Shown here: positions 41,014 to 50,499 of the stretch, one piece after another
How the letters are laid out: the number at the start of each line of letters is the position of its first letter
Numbering within the stretch: the first letter of the stretch is position 1
Source of the DNA: Aminobacterium colombiense DSM 12261
Lineage (GTDB): Bacteria > Synergistota > Synergistia > Synergistales > Aminobacteriaceae
Assembly (NCBI RefSeq): GCF_000025885.1
Contig: NC_014011.1
Coordinates: 62,001-126,000 of the forward strand
Direction of reading: 5' to 3'
Length of the DNA stretch: 64,000 nt
Translations under genes and position numbers: made by a program
The notes under the pieces: model-generated
The model's database searches: none
The model's input: the letters and a program-made list of their open reading frames with translations, nothing else
Told to the model about the DNA's origin: nothing

Positions 41014-43827
41014 TTATTGAATTGCATTTCCTAATTGCTGAAGAAGGGATTCCAGCTGTTTCATCATTTCGCCGTATCTGTTCCAATTTCCTTCTTTTAG
41101 AGCCTTTTGTGCCTGTTCCCACGTATGCTGGGCCTGTTGAACCAGCTCTTTTATAGCCCCATCATAAAGAAGAGGCTTTTCTTCCCCAGCTTCTTCTTTT
41201 GCTGGCAGGGGAGGTTTTGTTGAAGTTTTCCCTTCTCTCTTCCCAAGAAGCTTTTCGAGGGCTTCATCAAGACGTTCCCCCCATTCCACCCTGCCTCCTG
41301 TGGAAACAATAACCCTCTTGAGTTCTGGAAGGTCGCTGTTTTCAGCTCTCAAATAGAGAGGCTGGACGTAAAGAACGGCGTCTTCAATGGGGATGACCAT
41401 AATATTGCCCTTGATCACATCAGAACCTCTCTGGCTCCACAGAGAGAGCTGAGAAGATATCTCTGGATGCTGATTAGTGAGGGCCTCGACCTGGGCAGGG
41501 CCATAAATCAACTTTTGCTTGGGGAAGGTATAGACAAGGAGCTCTCCATATTTTTCACCGTCACATCGTCCTGCCATCCAGGCAATCATATTGTCTCTTC
41601 CCACGGGCATAAAAGGCGCAATGAGCGCGAACTCTGCCGGTTGCCCATCTCCCAGTTTCATAATCATATAGTGAGCTGCGAGAGGTTCAGTGCCGTCGCT
41701 ACCTCTGTAGGTTTGCCACACGTCTTCTTTATTATAGAAGGTGTTGGGATCGAGCATATGGTATGTTTTAAGAGTTTCACTCTGGATAGAGAACATATCC
41801 TTGGGGTAACGGATATGTTCTCTTAAGTTCTTCGGCATTTCCTCAATAGAGCTAAAGAGGGAGGGAAAAATCTGTTTCCATGTTTTGATAAGAGGATCAT
41901 TTTCATTGACGATGTAAAAACGCATAGTTCCGTCATAGGCGTCAACTGTGGCTTTTACGCTGTTGCGAATGTAATTAATTTTAAAATAGCCCCTTCTATC
42001 TCCCATAGATATAGAAATAGGTTCTGAGTAGGGATAGCGGTCTGTCGTGGTATAGGCATCCTGCATCCAGACAAGGCGGCCGTCATGGATCACCAGATAG
42101 GGATCAGAATCATAGAGAAGGAATGGGGCTACTCGGCGAAGCCGCTGTTGCACATTCCGATAGAAAAGTATTCTGCTTTCAGGGGTGAAGACGGAGGTGA
42201 ACAGAATTTTGGAATCGCCATATCTCATGGCAAAAAGCATTCGCCTGAAAAAGGATCCGATAGAAACTCCGCCGGAGCCTTCGTAGGTAGTGCGGACATT
42301 GGATGTCCCCATGGGATAGTCGAACTCTTTTTCTGTGGTTTTTACAAATATATAGGAGTCAGGCTTTTCTCCAAAATAAATCTGAGGTCGACTGAGATCC
42401 ACTGGAATATGCACCCGTGGAGGCAAGTTCTCAACCCAGAGTATGGGAAGGCCGCTAGGGCTGACTTCATTTACAGGGTTCATGACAATGCCATATCCGT
42501 GGGTGAATTCCACGTGCTGGTTTACCCAAGTAGGGTTCTGCAGACTCTTAAGATCAAGTTCCCTGGCTGCTATCATAACCTGCCTGTACTCTTCATCGAA
42601 GCGATATCTATCAATATCAACGTCAATAAAGTCGTAGTATGAGCGAATTTCCTGCAGCTGTTTAAAACTTCTAAGAAGAGGGCGGGAATCCCATAAGCGG
42701 ACATTCTGCATGGATTCCTTATTTTGCTCCAGCTTATCCCATGTTGCTTCTGACTCAGGAAGAATAGAAACGTTCTTTAGCTTATCGAGTCCGTAAGCAT
42801 GGAGAGTCGCTTCAATATTGTATTCAATAAAAGGGCGCTCCTTGTCAAATTCATTGGGTTCTACAACATATTTCTGGATAACCTCAGGATAAATGCCGCG
42901 TAAAAGGACAGAAGCAACCACCAGCATCCCAAGGGTAGCGACAGAAAACTTCCACGTACTCCTATAAATTCCCACCACAAGAAGTATGGCAACAAGAAGT
43001 GTAAGCCCCGTCATAACGTTAAGGGCCAGAAGATCGGCATGCATATCTGTATAGCTGGCGCCAAAGGCTACCCCTCTTGGAGAGTATAGAAGGTTGAATC
43101 GTTCAAGCCAAAATCCGGCCCCCCAAAGAAGAGCAAGGGCGGCGACAAGTAAAGAGAGGTGTTTGAATACTGATTGGGGCACCGTTTGCCTGTTCCCCGC
43201 AAAAAGAGGAACTATCACAAAGGCGTAGAGTGCGCCTGATCCAATAAGGCTTAGAATAAGAATGCCCATTCCCCACTCCTGCATGAAAGACCAGAATGGC
43301 AAATGATAGATATAGAAGGCAACATTTTTGCCAAAAATAGGGTCAGAGATCTCAAAGGGATTGCTGTGAAGAAATCGCAGAATCATATCCCAGTGTTTCT
43401 GTGTGGAGAATCCGTTCATCAAAGCTAAAATGCCGGCTCCTATAAAAACAGCGGAAGAGGTAAGTGTTTTAGGAAAATTGCCGAAAGGCGAATCTTCGGG
43501 GAGAAGCTTCAATGTATTACGCCTGGCAATACGGAAGTTTAAAAAAAGCAGCGCAAAAGAAACAACAGTTGCCACCGCAAATAAAATCCACTTTGGCACA
43601 AGCATGGTCCAAAAAACAGCTGTCTGCTCCAGGGCTTCAAACCAGAGATAATCGGTATAGAAGTGACCCAGGGAGGGAATAGCCAAAAAGACGATAACCA
43701 CACATGCGGCCAGAAGCCAGATAAATTTCTTTCCTCCGGGAAAGACTGGAAATTTTACCTTGCGGCGAGGTGTTGCTTCTTCATTGTTAAACCATTCATC
43801 TTCAGAAAACGGATTATATTTAGTCAT
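41014..43827 (-). CDS. UPF0182 family large membrane protein
   Basis: 937-residue protein. The N-terminal third holds seven membrane helices (first at about 34-52, with LGHFYTDYLWFEALEQT following), and the rest is a large extracytoplasmic domain with VEPNEFDKERPFIEYNIEATLHAYGL, YFGEKPDSYIFVKTTEKEFDYP and DAYTTTDRYPYSEP. The C-terminal 70 residues are charged and Gln-rich, with probable coiled coil. The family is widespread but its function is unknown. The gene is monocistronic. Confidence 0.88.
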   Translation of the reverse strand: MTKYNPFSEDEWFNNEEATPRRKVKFPVFPGGKKFIWLLAACVVIVFLAIPSLGHFYTDYLWFEALEQTAVFWTMLVPKWILFAVATVVSFALLFLNFRIARRNTLKLLPEDSPFGNFPKTLTSSAVFIGAGILALMNGFSTQKHWDMILRFLHSNPFEISDPIFGKNVAFYIYHLPFWSFMQEWGMGILILSLIGSGALYAFVIVPLFAGNRQTVPQSVFKHLSLLVAALALLWGAGFWLERFNLLYSPRGVAFGASYTDMHADLLALNVMTGLTLLVAILLVVGIYRSTWKFSVATLGMLVVASVLLRGIYPEVIQKYVVEPNEFDKERPFIEYNIEATLHAYGLDKLKNVSILPESEATWDKLEQNKESMQNVRLWDSRPLLRSFKQLQEIRSYYDFIDVDIDRYRFDEEYRQVMIAARELDLKSLQNPTWVNQHVEFTHGYGIVMNPVNEVSPSGLPILWVENLPPRVHIPVDLSRPQIYFGEKPDSYIFVKTTEKEFDYPMGTSNVRTTYEGSGGVSIGSFFRRMLFAMRYGDSKILFTSVFTPESRILFYRNVQQRLRRVAPFLLYDSDPYLVIHDGRLVWMQDAYTTTDRYPYSEPISISMGDRRGYFKINYIRNSVKATVDAYDGTMRFYIVNENDPLIKTWKQIFPSLFSSIEEMPKNLREHIRYPKDMFSIQSETLKTYHMLDPNTFYNKEDVWQTYRGSDGTEPLAAHYMIMKLGDGQPAEFALIAPFMPVGRDNMIAWMAGRCDGEKYGELLVYTFPKQKLIYGPAQVEALTNQHPEISSQLSLWSQRGSDVIKGNIMVIPIEDAVLYVQPLYLRAENSDLPELKRVIVSTGGRVEWGERLDEALEKLLGKREGKTSTKPPLPAKEEAGEEKPLLYDGAIKELVQQAQHTWEQAQKALKEGNWNRYGEMMKQLESLLQQLGNAIQ

Positions 43828-43923
43828 AACTCTATTCTAACGAACTTTTGACTTCCGTCAAAAAAGTTTTTACAGAACAGATAGGATATAATAAATTAAA
43901 TCAAAAGATACTGGAGGGAGTGT

Positions 43924-44418
43924 ATGATGGTGGAGGAATTCAGACTCCAAAGTATTGGTGTCATCCGGTCGCCATTTCGTCAGAGAAAAGGAATGCCCAT
44001 TCAGCCTGCGGGAGCCCGGGGCATTAGGGGCACCGTTGAAGTGCTGCCTAAATATGAGAAAGGACTGCAGGATCTTGAGGGTTTCTCTCACATCTATCTA
44101 CTGTATTGGTTTCATCTTTCTGAAGGGTACGACCTTACAGTAAAACCTTTTATGGATTCGGAATATCGTGGGATATTTGCCACCAGGGCACCTAGAAGGC
44201 CCAACCAGATAGGGCTTTCTATCGTTCGCCTTGTATCGATAAAAGGGAACACCCTGTATATTGAAGATATAGATATTCTTGATGGGACACCTCTTCTCGA
44301 TATAAAACCCTTTGTACCGGAATTTGATATTTTCAATAGAACTTTTCGCTCTGGCTGGCTTGAAAAACAGGCTGTAAAGGCAGAAGAAGTTAAATCAGAC
44401 GAGCGTTTTAGCGGTTAG
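43924..44418 (+). CDS. trmO: tRNA m6t6A37 methyltransferase
   Basis: SAM-dependent N6-methylation of t6A37 in certain tRNAs. A single beta-barrel TrmO/UPF0066 domain of 164 residues with IGVIRSPF near the start, GFSHIYLLYWFH, the core RAPRRPNQIGLSIVRL and DGTPLLDIKPFVPEFD. The longer C-terminal domain of the Escherichia coli protein is missing, as in archaeal and many other bacterial members. Ribosome-binding site GGAGGGAG. Confidence 0.9.
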   Translation: MMVEEFRLQSIGVIRSPFRQRKGMPIQPAGARGIRGTVEVLPKYEKGLQDLEGFSHIYLLYWFHLSEGYDLTVKPFMDSEYRGIFATRAPRRPNQIGLSIVRLVSIKGNTLYIEDIDILDGTPLLDIKPFVPEFDIFNRTFRSGWLEKQAVKAEEVKSDERFSG

Positions 44419-44549
44419 CACAAGGTTTTTATAGACAGGAAAGCTAAATTTTTCACTTTTGATCAAGACATTGAACATATCTTCTGTATTTTTTATAATT
44501 AGGGGGCCATAGCGTGGAATTTGCATATGGAAAGGATGGTAAAAAAATA

Positions 44550-44930
44550 ATGAAAAAGATCATTGCGTCACCGGATGCGCCCAAAGCAGTTGGTCCATAC
44601 TCACAAGCTGTCATGGTTGGTGGCTTTCTTTTTGCCTCAGGACAGCTTCCCGTTGATCCAGCAACCGGCAAGATGGTAGAAGGAGACATCCAGACACAGT
44701 TTCATCAGCTCATGAAAAATGTTACAGCGGTATTGAAAGAAGCGGGACTTACCTTTGACGACGTGGTAAAAACAACCATTTTCCTGACTGATATGGGTAA
44801 CTTTGCCGCCGTCAATGCGGTCTATGCTGAATATTTTAAAGGCGATAAGCCAGCCCGTTCTTGTGTCCAAGTAGCTGCTTTACCTCTTGGCGGAGAAGTG
44901 GAAATGGAACTTATTGCCTGTCAGAAGTAG
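44550..44930 (+). CDS. ridA: RidA family enamine/imine deaminase
   Basis: Hydrolyses reactive 2-aminoacrylate and related enamines produced by PLP and Fe-S dehydratases. 126 residues with APKAVGPYSQAVMVGGFLFASGQLP, the trimer-interface TQFHQLMKNV and the catalytic Arg in KPARSCVQVAALP. ATG at 44550 is preferred over an upstream GTG because similarity begins there; ribosome-binding site AAAGGATGG. It precedes the L-cysteine desulfidase gene, an enzyme that produces exactly such enamines. Confidence 0.93.
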   Translation: MKKIIASPDAPKAVGPYSQAVMVGGFLFASGQLPVDPATGKMVEGDIQTQFHQLMKNVTAVLKEAGLTFDDVVKTTIFLTDMGNFAAVNAVYAEYFKGDKPARSCVQVAALPLGGEVEMELIACQK

Positions 44931-44952
44931 AGAGAAAAGAAAGATGTGATGT

Positions 44953-44985
44953 AATGGGGGCATCTTTTTTGATGGCCCCATTTTT
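44953..44985 (+). terminator. Rho-independent terminator after ridA
   Basis: AATGGGGGCATC pairs with GATGGCCCCATT around six T and is followed by a T run. Confidence 0.82.
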
Positions 44986-45070
44986 TATTTTAAAGATTGG
45001 ATTCAACCAGAAGAAATGGTTAAGCCAAAAATAAACAAAAATAGATACTCAAATTAAAGGAGGAAGTAAA

Positions 45071-46405
45071 ATGTTTACTGTTAAGGAGTTTTTACGCTCT
45101 GAAGTAAAACCAGCCCTCGGATGTACCGAGCCTGGTGCGGTGGCGTTGGCTGTCGCCCGGGCGTGGAAAGAAGCTGACTGTGAGTGTGTAAGAGATGTAG
45201 AAGTAACAGTTAGCAGCAGCATTTATAAGAATGGAATAGCAGTAGGTATTCCTGGAACAAATGGCCTGAAGGGCAATGTTGTAGCAGCAGCTCTGGCAGC
45301 TGTTTGCGGCAACCCCGAGTACGGTCTTGAGGTTTTACGAGATTGTTCGGAAGAAGCAGTGCAGAAGGCACAAGATCTTGTAGGAGAAGGAAAAGTAAAG
45401 ATTATAGCAGACATGAATAGACACGGTGTTTATGTCAAAGCAGTAGTTACTACAGCACATCACCTATCTGAATGTGTTATTGAAGGAAGTCACACGAATA
45501 TCATCAAAGTTACCCTCGATGGTAAATCTCGATACACTCTCCAGGGAATTTCCCAGAATACCCAGAAGAATGAAGAAAAAAGCATTTCCGATCAAATAAA
45601 AGCCATGACTTATAGCGAAACTGTGCGTCTTATTGAAGATTTAGACGAAGAAGACGTAGATTACGTCATGGAAGGCGTACGCATGAATATGGAGATTGCC
45701 AGACTAGGGCTTGATACAACAAGAAAATTAGGGCTCGGAGTAGGAAAAACCATGATGAAATTTGCCGGAGATGGCACAGACCTCCGTACCCTTGGAGATA
45801 AAGTAAAAGCTATTTCTGCAGCAGCAGCAGATGCCAGGATGTCGGGAGCCTCTCTCCCTGTCATGAGCAGCGCTGGCAGCGGCAACCATGGCATAACAGC
45901 CATCCTTCCCGTTTCTATTGTGGCAGAGCACTATCAGAAGAGCAGAGAAGAAACAGCCAGGGCCATCGCCCTGAGTCACCTGACCACAAGCTTTATAAAA
46001 AGTCGCATGGGGCGGCTTAGCCCAGTATGCGGTTGTAGCGTAGCAGCAGGAGCCGGCGCAGCTGCTGGCATGACTTTTCTTCTTTCCGGCGACCTTCATA
46101 AAGCAGAGAAGGCCGTTGAAATACTCGTCAGCAATCTTGTGGGAATGTTATGTGATGGCGCCAAAGATACATGTGCTCTTAAGGTGGGAACAGGAGCCTA
46201 TGAGGCCTACTGTGCTGCCATGATCGTGCTCGAGGGGAACGAACTTGACGGCCCCCAAGGAGTAGTGGGCGAAACCATTGAAAAAACAATAGAGAACGCA
46301 TCGGCGATCAATATCGAGGGCATGATAGACGTTGATAGAATCATCATAGAATTCGTTTCAAAGCGATATGCTGACGAGGAAGCATTAAAGAACGCAGTGT
46401 CATAA
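45071..46405 (+). CDS. cyuA: L-cysteine desulfidase (UPF0597/CyuA family)
   Basis: Fe-S enzyme that breaks cysteine into pyruvate, ammonia and sulfide; formerly UPF0597 or YhaM. 444 residues related to the alpha chain of serine dehydratase. Visible family blocks are EVKPALGCTEPGAVALA at the N-terminus, VGIPGTNGLKGN, SAGSGNHGITAILP and the C-terminal cysteines in SPVCGCSVAAGAGAA and LCDGAKDTCALKVGTG, the presumed cluster ligands. Strong ribosome-binding site AAAGGAGGAAG. Its own terminators on both sides make it monocistronic. Confidence 0.92.
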   Translation: MFTVKEFLRSEVKPALGCTEPGAVALAVARAWKEADCECVRDVEVTVSSSIYKNGIAVGIPGTNGLKGNVVAAALAAVCGNPEYGLEVLRDCSEEAVQKAQDLVGEGKVKIIADMNRHGVYVKAVVTTAHHLSECVIEGSHTNIIKVTLDGKSRYTLQGISQNTQKNEEKSISDQIKAMTYSETVRLIEDLDEEDVDYVMEGVRMNMEIARLGLDTTRKLGLGVGKTMMKFAGDGTDLRTLGDKVKAISAAAADARMSGASLPVMSSAGSGNHGITAILPVSIVAEHYQKSREETARAIALSHLTTSFIKSRMGRLSPVCGCSVAAGAGAAAGMTFLLSGDLHKAEKAVEILVSNLVGMLCDGAKDTCALKVGTGAYEAYCAAMIVLEGNELDGPQGVVGETIEKTIENASAINIEGMIDVDRIIIEFVSKRYADEEALKNAVS

Positions 46406-46427
46406 GATAGAGGATACTAAAAAACAA

Positions 46428-46468
46428 AAAGAGCGGAGCTTCCTTTTAAGGAAAAGCTCCGCTCTTTA
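46428..46468. terminator. Bidirectional terminator between cyuA and the MalY-like gene
   Basis: AAAGAGCGGAGCTT and AAGCTCCGCTCTTT form a long perfect stem, flanked by A and T tracts. Confidence 0.85.
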
Positions 46469-46482
46469 ACTCATATATCGTG

Positions 46483-47673
46483 TTATTTTTCTATGCAGGC
46501 CAAGGCTCTGGCGATGCGGTCCAGCCCTTCCTTTATGAGGGCCCTGGGCGTTGCTATATTGATGCGCATAAAGCCCTCTCCGCCTTTTCCAAACCATGCG
46601 CCATTATTCATGGCTACCCGCGCCTTATTGATCAGCAGATCGAAAAGGGCACCATTTGAAAGGCCAAGGCCCCGGCAATCAAGGAAGGGGACATAGGTAG
46701 CCTCTGGCCGAACCAGCTTTATGGAAGGAATATTTTCCTTCAAATAGTCTTCAATAAAATTTACATTGCCTTCAAGATATTCGATAAGCGCCTCCAGCCA
46801 AGGCTCTCCCTTGCTGTACGCTGCTTCCAGGGCAAAAGTTCCAAAGATATTCCCGCTGTCAATGTGAAGAAAATCTAGAACAGTTGTGTAATTATCACGA
46901 ATCCTCTTATTGGGAATGATAATGGCTGACGTTGATAACCCCGCAATATTGAAAGTCTTGCTTGGTGCGATACAGGTAATGGTTCTTGCGGCAAGCTCTG
47001 GTGAGAGAGATGCTATTGGAACATGACGGAATCCTTTAAAAACAATATCTGAATGAATCTCGTCCGAAACAATAATGAGGTCGTGACGTCCGCAGATTTC
47101 GCCTAATCTTTTAAGTTCTTCCTCTGTCCATACCCGCCCAACAGGATTGTGAGGATTGCAGAGAAAGAGCATCTTCACCGAAGAATCTATCTTTTTCTCA
47201 AGATCGTCAAAATCCATTTCAAATCGGCCGTCACGAAATACCAGCGGGTTTTCTACAACTCGGCGTCCCCGTCCATTTACAGCGCTGTAAAAAGGAGGGT
47301 ATACGGGAGGCTGAACCAGAATGCCGTCTCCAGGCTGGGTAAAGGCAAGAACAGACATAGAAAGGGCCGGCACAACGCCAGGAGCGTGACGGATCCAATT
47401 AGCTTCGATCTTCCAGCCATGTCTTTTGTCAACCCACTGGACTATTGAATCGAAATAACTATCCGTTCTGCCGGTATAGCCGAAAATACCGTGGTCCACC
47501 CGCTCTTTCAGCACCTCTATCACTTCTGGAGGGGCTGTAAAATCCATATCAGCCACCCACATGGCAAGGAGGTCATCACGGCCAAACTTATCTTTTAGAA
47601 AGTCCCATTTCTCACACGAGGTATGGTGCCGATCAATAATTGCATCGAAATTATATTTTCCCACTGCTTTCAC
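46483..47673 (-). CDS. MalY/PatB-type cystathionine beta-lyase
   Basis: PLP C-S lyase of 396 residues. MWVADMDFTAPPEV near the N-terminus, NPHNPVGRVWT, VSDEIHSDIVF and the Schiff-base Lys239 in APSKTFNIAGLS define the MalY/PatB subgroup, which splits cystathionine or cysteine to pyruvate, ammonia and a thiol. It converges with cyuA, so two cysteine-degrading activities lie side by side under separate control. Transaminase activity is the alternative. Confidence 0.9.
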   Translation of the reverse strand: MKAVGKYNFDAIIDRHHTSCEKWDFLKDKFGRDDLLAMWVADMDFTAPPEVIEVLKERVDHGIFGYTGRTDSYFDSIVQWVDKRHGWKIEANWIRHAPGVVPALSMSVLAFTQPGDGILVQPPVYPPFYSAVNGRGRRVVENPLVFRDGRFEMDFDDLEKKIDSSVKMLFLCNPHNPVGRVWTEEELKRLGEICGRHDLIIVSDEIHSDIVFKGFRHVPIASLSPELAARTITCIAPSKTFNIAGLSTSAIIIPNKRIRDNYTTVLDFLHIDSGNIFGTFALEAAYSKGEPWLEALIEYLEGNVNFIEDYLKENIPSIKLVRPEATYVPFLDCRGLGLSNGALFDLLINKARVAMNNGAWFGKGGEGFMRINIATPRALIKEGLDRIARALACIEK

Positions 47674-47795
47674 CTCCGCAGAATCTGTTGCTTTTTTTGA
47701 TATAGCATTAATGATATCATGTTACACCCTGGGAGGAATAACGCTCCAAAATATGATTGAGCCTCCAGTCTCATGCCAAAAACCTATGGCGTGGT

Positions 47796-47843
47796 ACATT
47801 TATAAATAGTGTTTTGATTTTCAACAAGCCCTATATATAGGGC
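47796..47843. promoter_or_regulatory. Candidate NrdR boxes upstream of nrdJ
   Basis: GCCCTATATATAGGGC (47828-47843) is a perfect 16-bp palindrome with the TATATA core of NrdR boxes; ACATTTATAAATAGTGT (47796-47812) is a weaker match centred 33 bases upstream, about three helical turns. Pairs with such spacing are the usual NrdR arrangement. No nrdR gene is in the window. Confidence 0.5.
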
Positions 47844-47868
47844 AATAAAAGAAGAGAGGTCGAGAGTA

Positions 47869-50445
47869 ATGAAGAAAGAATTCAACCAACGCTTTGACCA
47901 CGAGATCGACCTGGATGTTCTTGAGCACCCTGCGGAGCCCCGTTTGTCAGAAAATGCCACATGGCTTCTTGCTCAGCGTTATTTTATCCACCGGTACGAC
48001 GAAGAAGAAGGTGGAGTACGACAAGAGCGTTCCTTTGAAGAATTTGCGCGCCGGGTGGCTCGTATTATAGCGAGTGCAGAAACCCTCTACCTCGATAAAA
48101 ACGATGCAAAATCCCTTTTATGGCTTCAAACCCTTGAGAAGAATATTTTTAACGATATTCTCAACAGACGGTTTCTTTTTAACTCTCCTTGCCTTTTTGG
48201 GGCCGGAGCGGGTATGACTACTGATCCCAAGCTGTCGACCCTTGTCTATAAGTCTCCAGATCACATGACCTTTGAAGAATACGAAACCCTGCTGGCCTCG
48301 AAAACAAAAAATCAGCAGCTTTTCGCATGTTTTGTTATTGATATTCCTGATAGCATCGAGGGCATTTTCGACTCCGTAAAAGATGCCAGCATTATTAGTA
48401 AATTTGGTGGTGGTGTTGGTGGAAATTTCGGATGGCTGAGAGAAAAAGGGGCGGGTATAAACGGGGGGACCGGGGGACAGGCCAGTGGCCCCATCTCCTT
48501 TATGGAAACCTGGAATACCATGGGGTCAGTGGTGGTACAGGGGGGGAAGCGCCGTGCCGCTCTCATGGGGATGCTCTTTGATAATCATCCGGATATTATG
48601 GATTTTATTGATGCGAAAACAGAAGAAAACAAACTTTCATATTTTAATATCTCAGTCTGTGTTTCAGATGCCCTGCTTAAGGCTGTTGAGGAAGAGGGCG
48701 ATTTCCCATTGATCTCGCGTATTGACGGCTCAGTGGCCAAAACTGTGAAAGCGAAAGACCTTTGGAACAAGCTTTCTGAAAGCGCCTGGAAACGGGGCGA
48801 CCCCGGTGTTTTCTTTATCGATCGCGCCAATGCAGACAACCTCCTCAAGCTTGACCCGGAGTGGCGCATAGAATCCACAAATCCCTGCGGGGAGCAGCCG
48901 CTGCCGAATTATACGAGCTGCAACCTGGGCTCTATTAATGTAGAAGCCTTCGTTACGTCCAAAGGCGGCCTTCCTGCTTTTGACACAGACGGCTTTGTGG
49001 ATCAGGTCTACCGCTCAATTTATTACCTTGACCTCGTGATCGATGCCTGCTCATATCCCCTGCCCCGCATCGAAGAGCGAACAAAAAGGATTCGTCCTGT
49101 GGGGTTGGGTGTCATGGGCCTGGCAGATGCTGCCATTTTGCTGGGAATGCGCTACGGCGGAGAACGTTTTGACGAATACTGCACCTCTCTTGGTGAAAGC
49201 ATGGCGGCAGCCGCTTTGTGCGCCACAGAAGAAATAGTTTCGGTTATAGGGAAAGCTCCCTTTGATGAAAGCCACCTGGTGAAAGACCTATTCCATAAAT
49301 TCAGAGATGAAACGGGCCAGAAAGAGCTCTTTACTGCCGAATGGCTTAAAAGTACCACCATTGAAGACATCATTTCCCTTATCGCTCTTATGAGGGGAAG
49401 CGAAACGGTTCCATACACATTAATAAATGCCATAGAAAGCATTGTGAACAATGAGGGCCTGGGAAGTGAGGAAGAACGTCTCGCAAAAGTAAAAGATGTT
49501 CTGAAAGCCCTGGAATCAGGTCAGATAAGAAATAGCCGCCGGCTCAGCATTGCCCCCACAGGCTCAATCTCAATGCTTATGGATACAAGCTCGGGAATTG
49601 AACCCAACTTTGCCTGGACATGGACCAGGCGTATTATTAAAAAGGATGGGGAAGGGCATGAGCTGCGAGAATTCTGCCATAAGCTGCTCAGCGAAGAGCT
49701 GCACCAGGAACTGAAGCAGACAGGTTGTATCTCAGACCCAACCTATGTCACTGCCTATGACATATCCACAGATGAACATGTTGCCGTTACAGGCATTTTT
49801 TCACGCTATATCGACAGCGGCATCAGCAAAACAGTGAACTTGCCCTATTCCGCAGATGTTGAAGATGTGCAAAAAGTGTATGAAATGTGTTATAAGCTGG
49901 GAACCAAGGGAATCACCATCTACCGTGACGGATCCAGATCTGCCCAACCCATAGAGGTGAAGAAAAAGGAAGAGGGGGTTCCCCACACAAGCAAGGTTAA
50001 ACAGCGTCCGGGTCTTGTGGTGTTCGGAAAAACGATTAAGCAGAAAACGCCGTGGGGAAGCATGTACGTAACCCTCAACTTTGATGGCACTGAACCTTTT
50101 GAGGTCTTTGCTTCCATTGGAAAGAGCGGCTCTGAGCTCAACGCCATGACAGAAGCCCTTTCCAGAGCTATCTCTATAGGATTGCGAAGCGGCGGCAAGC
50201 TCGAAGACTTCATTGCAACACTGAAGGGCCTGTCAGGAAAAGAGTACTGGGTATTCGACTATGACGATACTCACGTTGCCCGCTCCATTCCAGACGCTAT
50301 TGCCATGCTGCTCGAAAAACTTATAGAAAAAGAAGAGAAGCCAGGAGAAAAACATGACCTGCGCTGCCCTGAATGCGGCAGCCCCATGGAAATGATCTCA
50401 GGATGTGCCTACTGCTTCAGCTGCGGCCACTCGCCGTGTAAGTAG
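47869..50445 (+). CDS. nrdJ: Adenosylcobalamin-dependent ribonucleotide reductase (class II)
   Basis: Makes deoxyribonucleotides without oxygen or a tyrosyl radical. 858 residues with the ten-stranded RNR barrel: NSPCLFGAG has the first active-site Cys, STNPCGEQPLPNYTSCNLGSINVE holds the catalytic radical-site region, and APTGSISMLMDTSSGIEPNFAW the loop typical of NrdJ. The C-terminus ends in a Cys cluster, CPECGSPMEMISGCAYCFSCG, the usual redox/zinc tail. The gene is followed by a terminator and then the CRISPR array. Confidence 0.95.
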   Translation: MKKEFNQRFDHEIDLDVLEHPAEPRLSENATWLLAQRYFIHRYDEEEGGVRQERSFEEFARRVARIIASAETLYLDKNDAKSLLWLQTLEKNIFNDILNRRFLFNSPCLFGAGAGMTTDPKLSTLVYKSPDHMTFEEYETLLASKTKNQQLFACFVIDIPDSIEGIFDSVKDASIISKFGGGVGGNFGWLREKGAGINGGTGGQASGPISFMETWNTMGSVVVQGGKRRAALMGMLFDNHPDIMDFIDAKTEENKLSYFNISVCVSDALLKAVEEEGDFPLISRIDGSVAKTVKAKDLWNKLSESAWKRGDPGVFFIDRANADNLLKLDPEWRIESTNPCGEQPLPNYTSCNLGSINVEAFVTSKGGLPAFDTDGFVDQVYRSIYYLDLVIDACSYPLPRIEERTKRIRPVGLGVMGLADAAILLGMRYGGERFDEYCTSLGESMAAAALCATEEIVSVIGKAPFDESHLVKDLFHKFRDETGQKELFTAEWLKSTTIEDIISLIALMRGSETVPYTLINAIESIVNNEGLGSEEERLAKVKDVLKALESGQIRNSRRLSIAPTGSISMLMDTSSGIEPNFAWTWTRRIIKKDGEGHELREFCHKLLSEELHQELKQTGCISDPTYVTAYDISTDEHVAVTGIFSRYIDSGISKTVNLPYSADVEDVQKVYEMCYKLGTKGITIYRDGSRSAQPIEVKKKEEGVPHTSKVKQRPGLVVFGKTIKQKTPWGSMYVTLNFDGTEPFEVFASIGKSGSELNAMTEALSRAISIGLRSGGKLEDFIATLKGLSGKEYWVFDYDDTHVARSIPDAIAMLLEKLIEKEEKPGEKHDLRCPECGSPMEMISGCAYCFSCGHSPCK

Positions 50446-50464
50446 GGGATGAAGAATATCAGCT

Positions 50465-50494
50465 AATCCGGCCATATGGCCGGATTTTTGTTTT
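50465..50494 (+). terminator. Rho-independent terminator after nrdJ
   Basis: AATCCGGCC, a four-base loop and GGCCGGATT are followed by a T-rich run; it ends six bases before the last, degenerate CRISPR repeat. Confidence 0.85.
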
Positions 50495-50499
50495 GAACA

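Noticed and set aside
41467-42642. Plus-strand frames within the UPF0182 gene
   Set aside because: They lie antisense to a full-length, well-matched gene and lack initiation signals or family features.
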